The position numbers and the translations under genes were made by a program. Under the pieces are notes generated by a model. It searched no databases. It had not been told where the DNA came from and saw only the letters and a list, made by a program, of their open reading frames with translations. From Massospora cicadina (taxonomy: Eukaryota > Entomophthoromycota > Entomophthoromycetes > Entomophthorales > Entomophthoraceae), in the NCBI GenBank assembly GCA_022478985.1, contig JAKSZP010005622.1:28943-92942 (forward strand): a stretch of 64,000 nucleotides of DNA. Reading direction: 5' to 3'. Positions 45,689 through 56,108 of this stretch are shown here, in pieces (within the stretch, counting starts at the first letter, position 1; the number at the start of each line of letters is the position of its first letter).

Positions 45689-46827
45689 TTGAGCCGTGAT
45701 TCTGGACTGGTGTTTTCTAATGAGGAGTTGAGGAAGTTCAACACAGCCATGATGTTGCCACAGAACTTGTTTGCAACGATCCAGGGCTGGAGAGAAGGAA
45801 TGGCAGGAAGAATCCGGACTGTGCAGCAAAGATGTGAGCTGGGCCAACGGATAAGAGAGGAGACAGGAGAAGGTGAGGCAATCAGGGGGCATGCGGGATT
45901 CTCAGTTTGGGGTGGTATCATACACCATGAGGGAGGGATTTGGGTCCTGGTGAAGAGTCTGCAACAAGAGGTAATGGCAGCTAATCACGACCATCCTCTG
46001 GCAGGTCATCCCGGTCAAGAGAAGACGTTAGATCTTGTTCGCCGTCACTATTCATGGAGAGGTGTGGGTGAGGCGGTTCGAAAAATGTTTTGCATTGTGT
46101 GGTTTGCGCCAGGGCAAAGGCCCAACGGGTGGCACTGGGGGGGGAAATTGAAGCCGCTTCAAATTCCTTCTAGGCCATGGTCCTCAGTGAGTGTGGATTT
46201 CATCACAGGACTGCCCAAGTCACAGGGGATGGATGCCTTAATGGTGGTGGTGGATTGCCTGACTAAATATGCAGAGTTTTCCCTTGTTGGTCAACCATTT
46301 CTGCAAAAGTGGCAGGACAGATTTTTGTAAATGAGATTTTCTCCAGACATGGGGTGCCTGAAGAAATTGTGTCAGATTGGGGTCCACAATTTACATCTAA
46401 ATTTTGGCTCCACATGTTGGGAAATCTAAAGATCAAGGCTTGCCATTCGTCAGCATATCATCCTCAGTCAGATGGCCAAACTGAGAGAGTAAATCAGATA
46501 TTGGAGCAGTATTTGAGGTGCTATGTTTCAGGGCGGCAGGATGACTGGGTATATTGGGTGAAGCTGGCTCAATTTGCTTACAATAATCTTAAGCATTCAT
46601 CCACGGGTATGTCCCCATTTTTCGCAAATCACGGCCAACACCCAGAGGGTATGGGGCCTAGGGAGCAAGGGCGGAATCCAGCAGCAGATGAACTGTCGCG
46701 AGATACCCGTGACACCCTGGAGCTCCTGAAGAAAATTTGGTGGTGGCAGTCACGGCTCAGAAGAGGAAGGCAGACCGGCATAGATCTGAGGGTAGAGCTT
46801 TCAAGAGAGGTGATTGGGTCTTGGTGA
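45689..46827 (+). pseudogene. E6 integrase, zinc module and catalytic core
   Basis: HDHPLAGHPGQEKTLDLVRR starts the HHCC module. Its second half, HCVVCARAKAQRVALG, is in a neighbouring frame at about 46098-46145, so two compensating indels flank it; one may be in the run of eight G near 46138. The core has SVDFITGLPKS, EIVSDWGPQFTSKFW and SDGQTERVNQ: the DDE triad is complete. A second shift lies near 46310-46330. Confidence 0.9.
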
Positions 46828-47213
46828 ATGCTCAGAACTACGCCTTGCCTGTAAGGAGCCAGAAATTGGGGCCGGTGGCGTTGGGCCCATATCAGGTAGT
46901 GAGGGCGGTGAACGAGGTGGCATTTGAGCTGAAGCTCCCAGAAGGGTCAAGAGCTCATCCAGTGTTGCACGTATCGCAGCTCAAGCCATTCTTTGGCCAG
47001 CCGCCTGAAAGTCCTTCTCCTTTATTCCCAGCTGGAGGAGGAGCCGAGGAGTATGAAGTTGAGGAGATTCTCAACACCAAAGTGGTGAGAGGACGTCGTT
47101 CATTCTTGGTACGTTGGGTGGGTTATCCTATTGAGGAGTCCACATGGCAGTCAGCTAGGGATTGTGCCCGATGTCCTAAGAAAATCCAAGAGTTCTTCCT
47201 GTCTAGGGGGTGA
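46737..47213 (+). CDS. E6 integrase C-terminus with chromodomain
   Basis: The open frame contains FKRGDWVLVNAQNY, the GPY/F module (LGPYQVVRAVNEVAFELKLP, HPVLHVSQLKPFF) and a complete chromodomain: EEYEVEEILNTKVVRGRRSF, LVRWVGYPIEESTW. Chromodomains of this type steer integration towards methylated histones. The frame ends with TGA at 47211-47213, directly before the LTR start, so the purine tract CTAGGGGGTGA overlaps the last codons and the stop. Confidence 0.93.
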   Translation: MVVAVTAQKRKADRHRSEGRAFKRGDWVLVNAQNYALPVRSQKLGPVALGPYQVVRAVNEVAFELKLPEGSRAHPVLHVSQLKPFFGQPPESPSPLFPAGGGAEEYEVEEILNTKVVRGRRSFLVRWVGYPIEESTWQSARDCARCPKKIQEFFLSRG

Positions 47214-48035
47214 TGTGACGGTTGAGGTTTATCCTCAGCATCACATTGCCCTAATCTTTGGTAAGACAGGGCAGGCTGTGTCTGGATGTATGGAGGAGGA
47301 GGGGGAGTTGGTCCTGGCAGGGAAGCCTAAGGGGCAGGAGCTTGAAGGAGGCCAAGGAGCAAGATGGGCGTCCAAGTCAAGGAAAAACAAGAATCAAGTA
47401 AAATGGGGAGTTTCGAGATTCAATTTGGATTCGAATCAAGAATGGAATGGAATGGGTGCTTGGAAGTTTCGCGGTTCATTTGGAATTCGAAATGGAACTG
47501 GTGCGGAACTGTTGAGGATTGGAACTGGCACAGAACCATTGAGTGAGGATTCCGCGATCCTGCTGTAAGGTTTACACCAAGCATCAGTCAGATTAGCACC
47601 ATAAGCTTGTGTTATATTTTATATTAGCTTGTAGCATGGGTATATAGGGAAGGAACTGGGAGCAGGAGGCTTCTCAGTTCTGTTTTCTATCAACCTGGCC
47701 AATATTAAATAAAAGAACTTTAAAATTCATATATTTATAGTTTGAGTTTATTTAAAATATTGCCTAACTGCAGCCATGTTTGGCTTGAATCAACAAGAAT
47801 TGGACTTTGAGAGTGAGCTTGGGAGAGCTATTGCCTCCCTTTATACCTTGTCTTGGAGTCAAGGCATGTTGCTGGGGTTAAGTATATTTGCAACTGTCTT
47901 CCAGGGGGTGCTTGTCCAATCTTGTAGCGCGCACAAGGAGAGTAGTATCAGGAGCCTTGTCAGCCCTATGGTCTGTAACATGGATCCTGTTGCCCAACTC
48001 ATTCGAGGCTCATTGGAAGGAGCCAGTGCGTTACA
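47214..48035 (+). repeat. E6 3' LTR
   Basis: It matches 42069-42892 with about 20 differences by eye, several C/T or G/A. The start is TGTGACGGTTGAGG. The CTTCA duplication follows. Confidence 0.95.
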
Positions 48036-48040
48036 CTTCA

Positions 48041-48420
48041 GCCCTATCACAATTTGCATTACATGATGTCTTCCATGTTCACAATGGAAATAACTACCTC
48101 ACAAATGGTAGATAATTTGAAGATTTTGGAAGCGACATTTGATGCCCCAAATAGAAGCTTGAGATCAATCCAGTATGCAATCCAAATCCCATGAAGGGAA
48201 ATGAAGGAGCTAAAGACAACTAATCAAAACATGACAGGGAATACGCCCAAAGAATTCAGATGGTTGAACAAGAAGGAAAAGGTCTGCTACCAATGTGGCG
48301 GGAAAGGACATTTCTCCGTGCACTGTAAGAAGCTGAAGGATCAGATCAACGTGGTCCAGGCCAAAGAGTCAGCAGCCACTAAGGAATTGGGAAAAGGGCC
48401 TGCAGCCTAGACGGGGAACA
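48041..48420 (+). pseudogene. E5 Gag, zinc-knuckle part
   Basis: CYQCGGKGHFSVHC at 48285-48326 is a perfect CX2CX4HX4C knuckle. LKDQINVVQAKESAATKELG follows. The corresponding part of E4 is CQQCGKLVHLATQC and QAKKKETSQELGKGP. A stop at 48408-48410 ends the frame. Confidence 0.88.
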
Positions 48421-49640
48421 GTCTAGAGCTGCGGAGAAGCCTGTTTCTCTGACATTATGACTGAGGAAATTGATATCAGCGATCTGTTAATAGACAACGA
48501 GCAGGATCATCTGTATCAAGTGATCAATTTGGATGTAAATGCTGTGACTAGAGCCAGGGCGAAGTGAATTGACCCCAAGATAATCAAGGAAGTTGCCCGG
48601 CCATATGCCTGACAACTGGCGGATAGGATTTGAACTGCCAAGAATCCTGAGGAATTATCTGAAAACCGATTAGATGAGTCCAATTTGTCAATCCCCTCAG
48701 CACAATAAAGGAATCATTTCCTGATTTATCAGCACAAATTATTCACACCTAGATTCAGTTAATAATGCTGCTATTCACTCAGTAAACACTATATTGCAAT
48801 ACTCCAAGTGTACATATATAGACATACAAGTGAATTGAGTGCAGGTGATGGTGATTGTCGACGGTGGAGCACCCATCAATATTGTCTCAACCAAGCTGGT
48901 AAAAAGGATGAAGATCTCACCAGACTTGGAGCATAAGAAGGAATATAGTACAGCTGGGCCAAACACCACCATCTCCTGTGGAGCATATAGTGTGTTGCCA
49001 CTATGATTTGGGTCATTGGTGGTATCTATGCCAGCAATAGTTTTGGCCAACCAAAACTATGACATTCTGATTGGAACATAGTTTATATGCAAATACAGAG
49101 TTAAATATAACTTTGAGGATAATATGTTGACCATATTGGATCAGATGTTATCATTGGTATATCAGAAGGATGGTGAAGCTCCACTAAATTGGAGAAACAA
49201 CTTCATCAATCTAATATACAATGATGGCATTGTCCCAATTCAGTACCAATAAGTTGGTAGAAAGTGACACAAAATGCCAGCGGAAATCCCAGAAAACGGG
49301 GAATTCCATTGAGTATCAAGAATGAGAGAACCATACCGGCAGGATTGCAGATGATAGTTGGCACAGGGTTGACATTGGAGATTCCTGAGCTGTTGTATGG
49401 GGAGGTCAGAAGCCCCTGGAAGAAGTCCAGAGTGGAGCCATGGGTGGCTCCTGGGATAATAATGCTGGGCCATGGAGAAATTAGAGTTCTCCTGGCAAAT
49501 TTAAGTGAAAACTGATGAAGATCAAGAAATCAGATCATCGCATTTGTTCTTCTAATCCCAATAGCCAAATTGAGAAGATTCCACAATTTTGGGACTCTCA
49601 ACAAAATGGGATAACCAGCCGGGGTATCTGAAAGCATCAA
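48421..49640 (+). pseudogene. E5 protease and linker
   Basis: VMVIVDGGAPINIVSTKLVK is the active site, with DGGA at 48860-48871. ANQNYDILIGT marks the C-terminal half. The linker MIVGTGLTLEIPELLYGEVR follows. Stops lie at about 49004 and 49081. Confidence 0.78.
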
Positions 49641-50696
49641 CCTATTGGTTGATCGAGAGCAGCTTGCTGATCTGTTGGAAGGCCAGCAAGAGGAGGTGCT
49701 CAAACTATTTGAAAAGTATCAGGAAGTGTTTGCTCAGGACGACCACAATTTGGGATGCACACAAGGCATGATTCACAAGGTCGACACTGGGGAAAATTTG
49801 CTGATCAGGATGAGACCAATCTGGCAATTGAAAGCCACTGAAGCGGTAGTGGAGGATGATTTCAGCGGACTAGTGAAGCATGGGCTTTTAGTTTTGTCGT
49901 CAAGTCCCTGGGAGAGTCCAATTTTGATCATGAAGAAAAAGGGTGGATCCAACCAGGTGGTGATTGACTACTGAAGGATGAATAAAATTATGAAGAAGGA
50001 TTCATATCCCCTACCAAGAATTGACGATGCACTAGATCAGTTAGGAGAAGCAAAGTATTTCTCTGCAATGGGTCTGATCTTGGGATATTGATAGATCAAC
50101 TTGTTAAAGGAAGACCAGGAAAAATGTGCGATTATTACCGCGCAGGGGCTATACCAACTGACAAGGATGCCCAGGGTCTATGTAATGCGCCTGCAACGTT
50201 TCAGAGAGCCATGGATGAGATACTAAGTGACTTGAAGTTATGTGTGTCCTGGTGTACCTGAATGATATAAACGTGTTCAGTAGGACAATTACTGATCACC
50301 TACACCACTTGGAAGAAGTATTCAAGTTACTGTCCACGGATAACCTGAGGATTAAGCTAAGGAAGTGCCACTTCTTTAAGAATGAGTTGGAATATCTGGG
50401 ATTCATAATCAACTCCAGTGGATTGCAGCTGAAAACCCAGAAAATAGCAGCCATAGAATGGATGGCTGTACCAAAGAGTGTCCAGGACATCCAAGTGTTC
50501 TTTGGGACAGTTGGATACTATAGAAGATTTATTTGGGACTTCGCCCAAATAGCTGAGCCATTATTCCATTTATTGAAAAATCCAAAAAAAGGATTCATAT
50601 GGAATGAAGAGGCCCAGGACTTCTTCAATGAGCTACGCCAGTATTTAATAGATTCTCCATTTATGAAATATCCAAATTTCAATTGGTAGTTTATTG
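49641..50696 (+). pseudogene. E5 reverse transcriptase
   Basis: PILIMKKKGGSNQVVIDY, TGA in place of CGA at about 49972, then LPRIDDALDQLGEAKYFSAM, LTRMPR(shift)LCNAPATF and YLND at 50255-50266, with the first Asp of the box changed to Asn. NELEYLGFIINSSGLQLKTQ and VGYYRRFIWDFAQIAEPL give thumb and connection. The 149-codon frame 50240-50689 is open. The lineage is that of E4, D and F. Confidence 0.88.
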
Positions 50697-51075
50697 TTCA
50701 AACCAATGATTCATTAATGGCAATTGGCGCCATACTAAGCCAAGTAGACAAACTTGGGGATGAACATATGGTGGCATATGTGAGCTGGACACTCTTGGCC
50801 GCTGAGAGGAACTACACCATGAATGAGTGGGAATGCCTTACAGTCATTTATGCATGCAAGCAGTTTTGGGTGTACATCCATGGAATGCACTTTAAAGTGG
50901 TGACAGACCACTCTTTGCTGCGTTGGCTACACAATTTGAGAGATCCAGAAGGATGACTGGCCCAATGGGCACTTAAGCTCCAGGCTTATGATTACAAGAT
51001 TATCCACCAAGAAGGGGCTTCTTACCAGAACGCATATGGCTTAATGCGGTTACCAATGGTCCAGATGGTATAACC
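50697..51075 (+). pseudogene. E5 RNase H domain
   Basis: FIVQTNDSLMAIGAILSQVD (first Asp mutated), MNEWECLTVIYACKQFWVYI and VVTDHSLLRWLHNLRDPEG identify RNase H. The intact junction AILSQVD shows what E3 disrupted in E4. LKLQAYDYKIIHQEG follows. Confidence 0.85.
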
Positions 51076-51119
51076 ACAGGCAGATGGGCTATTCCAGAGA
51101 ATGGTTGACGGAAAAATTG

Positions 51120-52340
51120 GGGATGAGCCCTGAGAAATTCAAGGTGCACTTCGGAAAGTGATGGAAAACACCAAGACCATGGATGGACAAGTATTTAAGA
51201 TGATCAACGGGAAGCGGTTATTATTCCCAAATCTGTCAGAAAGAGCAGCTATAGTGAAAGCCGCTCATAAGGTTGTTGGGCATGGAGTCCTGGGGAAACA
51301 ACCAATCATATTCCCCAGTACTATTACTGGGAATCCATCAACTACGATTTCACAGATTATCTAGCATGTTGCATGAAGTGCCAGCTGCACAAACCACATA
51401 AGGATACAACTGGATACCAACAGGTCCGCCCTGGATTTGCCTGGCACACGGTATCCATTGACGTGATGGGACCACTGACAATGAGCACAGGGGGAGTCAA
51501 GTACATTATAGTTGCCATAGACCATCTGACATGATGGGCCGAGACAAAGGCCCTAACAAAAGTAGACACTACCAGTACCCTGAGGTTTATCCTGGATCAA
51601 GTAGTATACCAGCATGGATGTACACAGGTCCTGCTTAGTGACAATGTGACCAACTTCACGTCTCATGTGATCCAGAGATTGAATGAGATAATGGGGATCA
51701 GAGGAGTCATGTCAGTACCTTACCAGCCAAAGACAAACAGACTGGTAGAACAGGTGAATGGAATGCTGGCCACAACAATGAGGAAGCTAGTCACAAGGAG
51801 AACTTACGCGTGGGGAATGTACCTGAGTTTGGTGACGTTTGCTTACAATATAAGTCATCATACAGCGATGGGAAAGACGCCAATTGAGTTGTTATATGGA
51901 TGAAAGGCCACGTTGCCGCCAATTTTATATTTGGTGGTGGAACCTACGTCAGGGATGAGTACCAAGAAATATTTGAACTGACTGACAAATATCCTGATCA
52001 ATATGCAATTGCAAGCATTTGATACAACCTTAAATAAAAGGATACAAACAAAATCAATGAATGATAAAAACTGACTGGCCTTAGCAGAATATCAAATAGG
52101 GGAAAGAGTTGCCTATTGCAATATGCATGGTTTGGAAGAAGAAACAAACTAGATGCATTGTGGTTGGGTCCGTTTGAAGTGATCGCCAAGATGGTGATTG
52201 ATGCCTACTCCATCAAGAATCTCTTGGATGAAAGAGTTGTGAATTGAGTTCATGCTAAGTATCTAAAGCGATGGATCGATGAAAAAAATAAAAGAGATCC
52301 CAAAGGACCAATGAACCATCAAGTTGGTCATGTTCTGATT
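51120..52340 (+). pseudogene. E5 integrase
   Basis: VKAAHKVVGHGVLGK and CCMKCQLHKPHKD form the zinc module. The core has FAWHTVSIDVMGPLTMSTGG, LLSDNVTNFTSHVI and LVEQVNGMLATTM, so the catalytic D, D and E are all kept. FAYNISHHTAMGKTPIELLY follows. GPFEVIAKMVIDAYSIKN and VHAKYLKRWIDEK end it without a chromodomain. Several stops are present. Confidence 0.87.
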
Positions 52341-52783
52341 ATTAGGTAAAGTCCAAAAAAAGACCTCTGAACCAATCTAGATGGTTAAGTCTAAAAAAGG
52401 ACCTCTGAACCATAGAAAAATGGAAGGTTTAAATACCCAGGACCTAGTTTAAGGGAAAGAAAATAAAAAGATGGACCGCTGAACCAAAACAAGGTCAAGC
52501 CCCATGGTAAAAAAGAATAAAGATGAAAAATTGATAAGATATTGGAAAATAGATTATAAACCGCACAGAGAAAAAACCAATATAATCTTATAATTTTTAT
52601 TTTTTAATAATTATCCTTGATATGGGGATGATTTCGCCTATGTTGCCTCTTGGGGGAGGGAGGATGGATCGCGGTAGGAAAAGAATAGCCCATCAAAATT
52701 GATGTGAGATCAGATGCTAGAAAGGGCTAGACCTACACAAAACCACATCCTTTGAGCAGATGCAGATCCCTGTGAGAAAGCGA
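52341..52783 (+). repeat. E5 post-integrase short repeats
   Basis: Three imperfect copies of a unit with GACCTCTGAACC preceded by an A-run lie at about 52347, 52386 and 52465. E4 has three corresponding units (38218-38315), so the array predates the split of the two elements. The remainder to 52783 is AT-rich with no readable gene. Confidence 0.6.
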
Positions 52784-53775
52784 CTAGGGGAAGGGAAATT
52801 GAGATGTCAGATGAAGCCATTCGTGAAACCCCAGAGCAGGAAAGCAACAGTATAAGAAGAGGCAATCAGTAAATAATCCCAAATAATCCTGATATGGCAC
52901 CAGAGCTGGAAGATTAGTCTTGAGCGCCTGATGATGGGCTTCATCAAGAACACTGGACATGTGGGCTGGCAACAAACAAGGGATGCTTGATGGGGGTTGC
53001 CAAATCATGCCCCCTATCAATGCCATCAGCAGAAGATACCAATGGGAAGTGCTGGCAAAGATATAGTCATGCAGGGAACAAATGTCATCCTGTAAGTAAT
53101 GATTATGGGCTTCTTGGAAGCTAAAACTGAAGGAGCGGTGAAACTCAGGTGAGGCTGGAAGCTTTGTGGACCAACTTCGAAGAACTTGGCCAGCAAAGCG
53201 GAGAGCATAAGCGGTGGTATCCTGATCAAGGATGTTATCAAGATCAGAGGGATTCAGCGCTAGATACAAAGCCTCAGTGACTTGGGCCTGAAGTTCAGCA
53301 TAGGGGAGCTCAAAGTGAATACTGTTACCAATGGTGAGCTTGGTGGCCAGGACAGAGGGTTTGTAATATTGTCCTAGTTGGAAGAGGAACTCAGGAAGCA
53401 GGTCCAACCCAGCAAGAAATGAGCGATCAAGAGCAAATGGCATAATCTCTGGAGCATCTACAACGATGGTCAGTGCTTCAGTGAAAGGAGCTGAATCCAG
53501 GAGAGCTTTAAAATCCAACTCTGGAATTGACGGCAGAGGAAAAATTAGCTGAGAGTTGTTTGAAACTATTGCAAGCCTGGTTTCAGAGGGATTAGTTACC
53601 ATTTCCAGTAATTTGATGGAAGGACTAGCCGCTAGCACCAAACTAGGCATATGAGTCTGGAAGGACCATAGAAGAGGTTCCTCTGAGCATCCTAGCTCAT
53701 CTACTGGAAGAGACAGAGGTCTTGATCAGACAAACTATTCAGAAGCTGCTGGTATCGCGACTCAGAATTTGACAT
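52784..53775 (-). CDS. Unrecognised antisense protein of E5
   Basis: An uninterrupted 288-codon frame lies antisense to the element between integrase and 3' LTR (53650-52784). It can be extended in frame to about 53715 (WSFQTHMPSLV), and after one shift to ATG at 53775, giving MSNSESRYQQLLNSLSDQ and about 330 residues. It is Leu/Pro/Ala-rich and probably mostly helical, for example YAELQAQVTEALYLALNPSD and ALRFAGQVLRSW. A hydrophobic stretch WYLLLMALIGGMIW and a Cys/Phe-rich end follow. It is not a standard retrotransposon domain. Its openness contrasts with the stop-ridden pol next to it. It could be a captured host gene or an accessory antisense gene. No relative is seen in E4. Confidence 0.6.
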
Positions 53776-54351
53776 GAGCTGGACAAGAGGGGGATGTTGG
53801 ACTTATATGGAAGTTGATAATATGCACTCTACGATCCATTAAGCTCCATTTTGGAGAAATTAATCTCAAAATTAATAAGATAAGCTCTCCAAGGGAAGAA
53901 TTAGGAATGACTTAAGCCAAGAGGTTATGAGAGAAATAACCAGCGTGAATAAACATAATTATTCTTAATTGAGCCATGAAATGAACATTATGACAAGAGT
54001 CTCCTTTCTAAGATGAGGAGAAAATCAGGAAATCAAGGACGCCGGACCAAGAATAATGAGTATGACAGCAGGTCATATTCCCTGATGGGGGGAAAACTGG
54101 ATCCTGTGACTAATATCGTCATGAATAAATAAATCAGCCCAGCATGACAGTAGATCGTGGGACCGTACTCTCAGAAGGCGGTAGCAAGGGAGGAGAGGAA
54201 GAGCACTGTATGATGAAGGTCGTCCTGAGCAGTGTTGAGTATTGATGAGTGTAATCCACTTGAACCAATGAAGTATTAAACCAAGTGTCTGAAGTGGTGT
54301 TCTCATGCCCTAGTCCTTTTCTCGCTGGAAATCTAGGCAATAGGAAGGATG
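53776..54351. other. E5 segment upstream of the antisense gene
   Basis: Short minus-strand frames of up to 78 codons only, none recognisable. It may hold the promoter of the antisense frame. The purine tract before the 3' LTR is GCAATAGGAAGGATG, ending at 54351. Confidence 0.5.
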
Positions 54352-55503
54352 TGTTGGGATTTTTGCCCATATTCCCAGCCTACTAGATTACCCGGAATCT
54401 TTAGAGGATAATTCCTTAAGGCGAGGTGAATTGGAAATCAGTTGGCCCAAATTTTGGAGTAACTATGTTCAGGTGATTTTGGGATATTCGCCTGGTCATA
54501 TCCGTTGGGGATCAATCCAGAAAAATACTTAAGATCTCATCGGGCAGAGTTGCTGACAAAATAGGGGCATCTGATAGTGATTAACTATCAGGTGTACTGA
54601 TTGGGATTGGTCGGGTTTCATCACTGACTGATTGGGAATAAATAGCAAGTTGCGAGGTGAGTGATGCCACCTCCAACTAGTGAATTGATCAGTTGGTGCG
54701 TGACCTGCCTTAATGGGTAATAAGTTCCAATACCTAAGCAGGTCGCTAGCCAGATATGGTTGGTTTGCTTGGATCAAGAGGAAAACGTTAGGGACACGTT
54801 TTCTGACTCTTTCCATTTTAGGTTTTGAGGATGTCCAATGATGGAATCCTAGTTAGGATGGGAAAGACCATTGCTGCTGAGATGAGGATGGGTGATTCAA
54901 TGGCAACGGCTGCCGTTTCATTGAAGAGGTGTCAACTGAGGGTTAGATGACCAAATCCCCACTATGAATTCCCTAGGGCTCACTATAATAAAAAAAGGAG
55001 TAATTATGAGAACAGAGTTATATAGTTCTAAGTTATCCATTTGATAAATAGTTTAAAGAGTAAACTATCATCAGCTTCCATTGTACTGTTCTTTCTCAAG
55101 GATATGATTGCTATGTGTGATAATTGAAAGTAACTTAGAGAAAAGAGTAAAGATCCAAGTGGGGATTTAGAGAAGAAGGAGACACAATCAGGGATAGCTG
55201 ATGACTGTGTGTTGGACTAAAGAGACTGTCACCAGGGTATCTCAGCGAAGATTGGGTTGGACAGAACAAGGGAACAAATCCCTATAAGTTTGACATCACA
55301 AGTATTTAATTGGGAATACTGGCTGAGCGTCGGGCAAGATTAAAAGAATTCATACTCAACTACAGATAATAGTTGTCATACTATTAATGATTAATAATCC
55401 ATTCTATTATACAACGCGAAGAAGTGCACAAGGAAGCCAAACCTGTGCAGTAAAAAGATTACTAGGGTTGTTGCCAATAATAACCCTCAAGTAAATTTTT
55501 ACA
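54352..55503 (+). repeat. E5 3' LTR
   Basis: It begins TGTTGGGATTTTTGCCC and aligns with 39974-41124 throughout. It is followed by the exact GTAAT duplication. Confidence 0.9.
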
Positions 55504-55508
55504 GTAAT

Positions 55509-55646
55509 AGTCTTCATACTATTACTACACTATTTAATTAATTATAAACAATTCAAGTAAAGCACATACTAAGAGCCTGTGCAGTTAAACAAGGGAGCTG
55601 AAGCAAGCTACTATCCTAAAAGTGTATCAGTACTCAGATTCAAACA
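55509..55646 (+). repeat. E4 3' LTR, last part
   Basis: It aligns with 25300-25435 at the end of the E4 5' LTR (shared CTATTTAATTA, GCACATACTAAGA and AGGGAGCTGAAG). It ends CAAACA, followed by TATCA. Confidence 0.78.
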
Positions 55647-55651
55647 TATCA

Positions 55652-56108
55652 CTTATACTGTTCCAGCTGCAGAGGAACGCCTGAATCACATACGCAAAAC
55701 TCGCAATCTTGTACATGAGCACCTGTCCATGGCAGTGGATGATTACAAGAAATTTGCAAACAAGATTGCCGCCCAGACCATGAGATTAAGGAAGGATCAC
55801 TGGGCATGTTGGACATGCGTCACCTAACATAAAAGTTTCATTTTATAAACTAGCATGCAAACGCTCTGGGCCCTTTAAGCTGGTGAAGGACTTAGAAAAT
55901 GGTTCCTTCTGCACTAAGCTCCCTCCTCACTGGATAAAGCAAAACATGTTTCATGTATCCCTATTATCTAATTTAAGGGTTCTATGCCCACGTCACCTGA
56001 ACCTATCATGGTAGATGACTCAAGGAGGCAGAGTTATAGGAAATCTTAGTTTCCCATAAATTGCATCGCTCAATCCAGTACCTGGTAGCTTGCAAGGGTT
56101 ACCCTTCT
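55652..56108 (+). pseudogene. E2 integrase C-terminus and start of chromodomain
   Basis: TVPAAEERLNHIRKTRNLVH and LSMAVDDYKKFAN continue the E2 integrase, matching QALVREHLTKAIDDYKRFAD in E1. QNMFHVSLLSNL is the GPY/F end and SIQYLVACKGYPS the chromodomain core, where E7 has inserted. Stops and shifts are present near 55827 and 56030. Confidence 0.78.

Larger units (their letters stand above)
42069..48035 (+). mobile_element. E6: youngest, nearly intact Ty3/Gypsy chromovirus
   Basis: LTRs of 824 and 822 bp differ at roughly 20 places. The duplication CTTCA is exact (42064-42068 and 48036-48040). The 5967-bp element has one gag and one pol region, interrupted by only a few stops and shifts. 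It inserted in the gag of E5, and removal rejoins a frame reading ALQPYHN, matching ALQPYKN in E4. Its base composition is visibly richer in CG dinucleotides than its neighbours, in keeping with youth. Confidence 0.95.
39974..55503 (+). mobile_element. E5: Ty3/Gypsy element in the E4 3' LTR, carrying E6 and an antisense frame
   Basis: LTRs of 1151 bp (39974-41124) and 1152 bp (54352-55503) are nearly identical. The duplication GTAAT is exact (39969-39973 and 55504-55508). Without E6 it is about 9.6 kb, unusually long for the group, because about 2 kb of extra sequence with an antisense reading frame lies between integrase and 3' LTR. The RT box is YLND, so the copy is inactive. Confidence 0.9.
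16533..55646 (+). mobile_element. E4: Ty3/Gypsy element spanning 39 kb through four nested insertions
   Basis: E4 consists of 16533-16767, 24520-28623, 30042-30506, 36616-39973 and 55509-55646, together about 8.3 kb. Its LTRs are about 1.15 kb, its primer site is tRNA-type, and its order is gag, protease, RT, RNase H, integrase. The flanks TCTCA (16528-16532) and TATCA (55647-55651) match at four of five bases. Dropping E4 restores the E2 integrase frame. No chromodomain is seen. Confidence 0.8.

Noticed and set aside
53026..53241. Second minus-strand protein within the E5 antisense region
   Set aside because: It is a frame-shifted shadow of the 288-codon frame, with no independent support.
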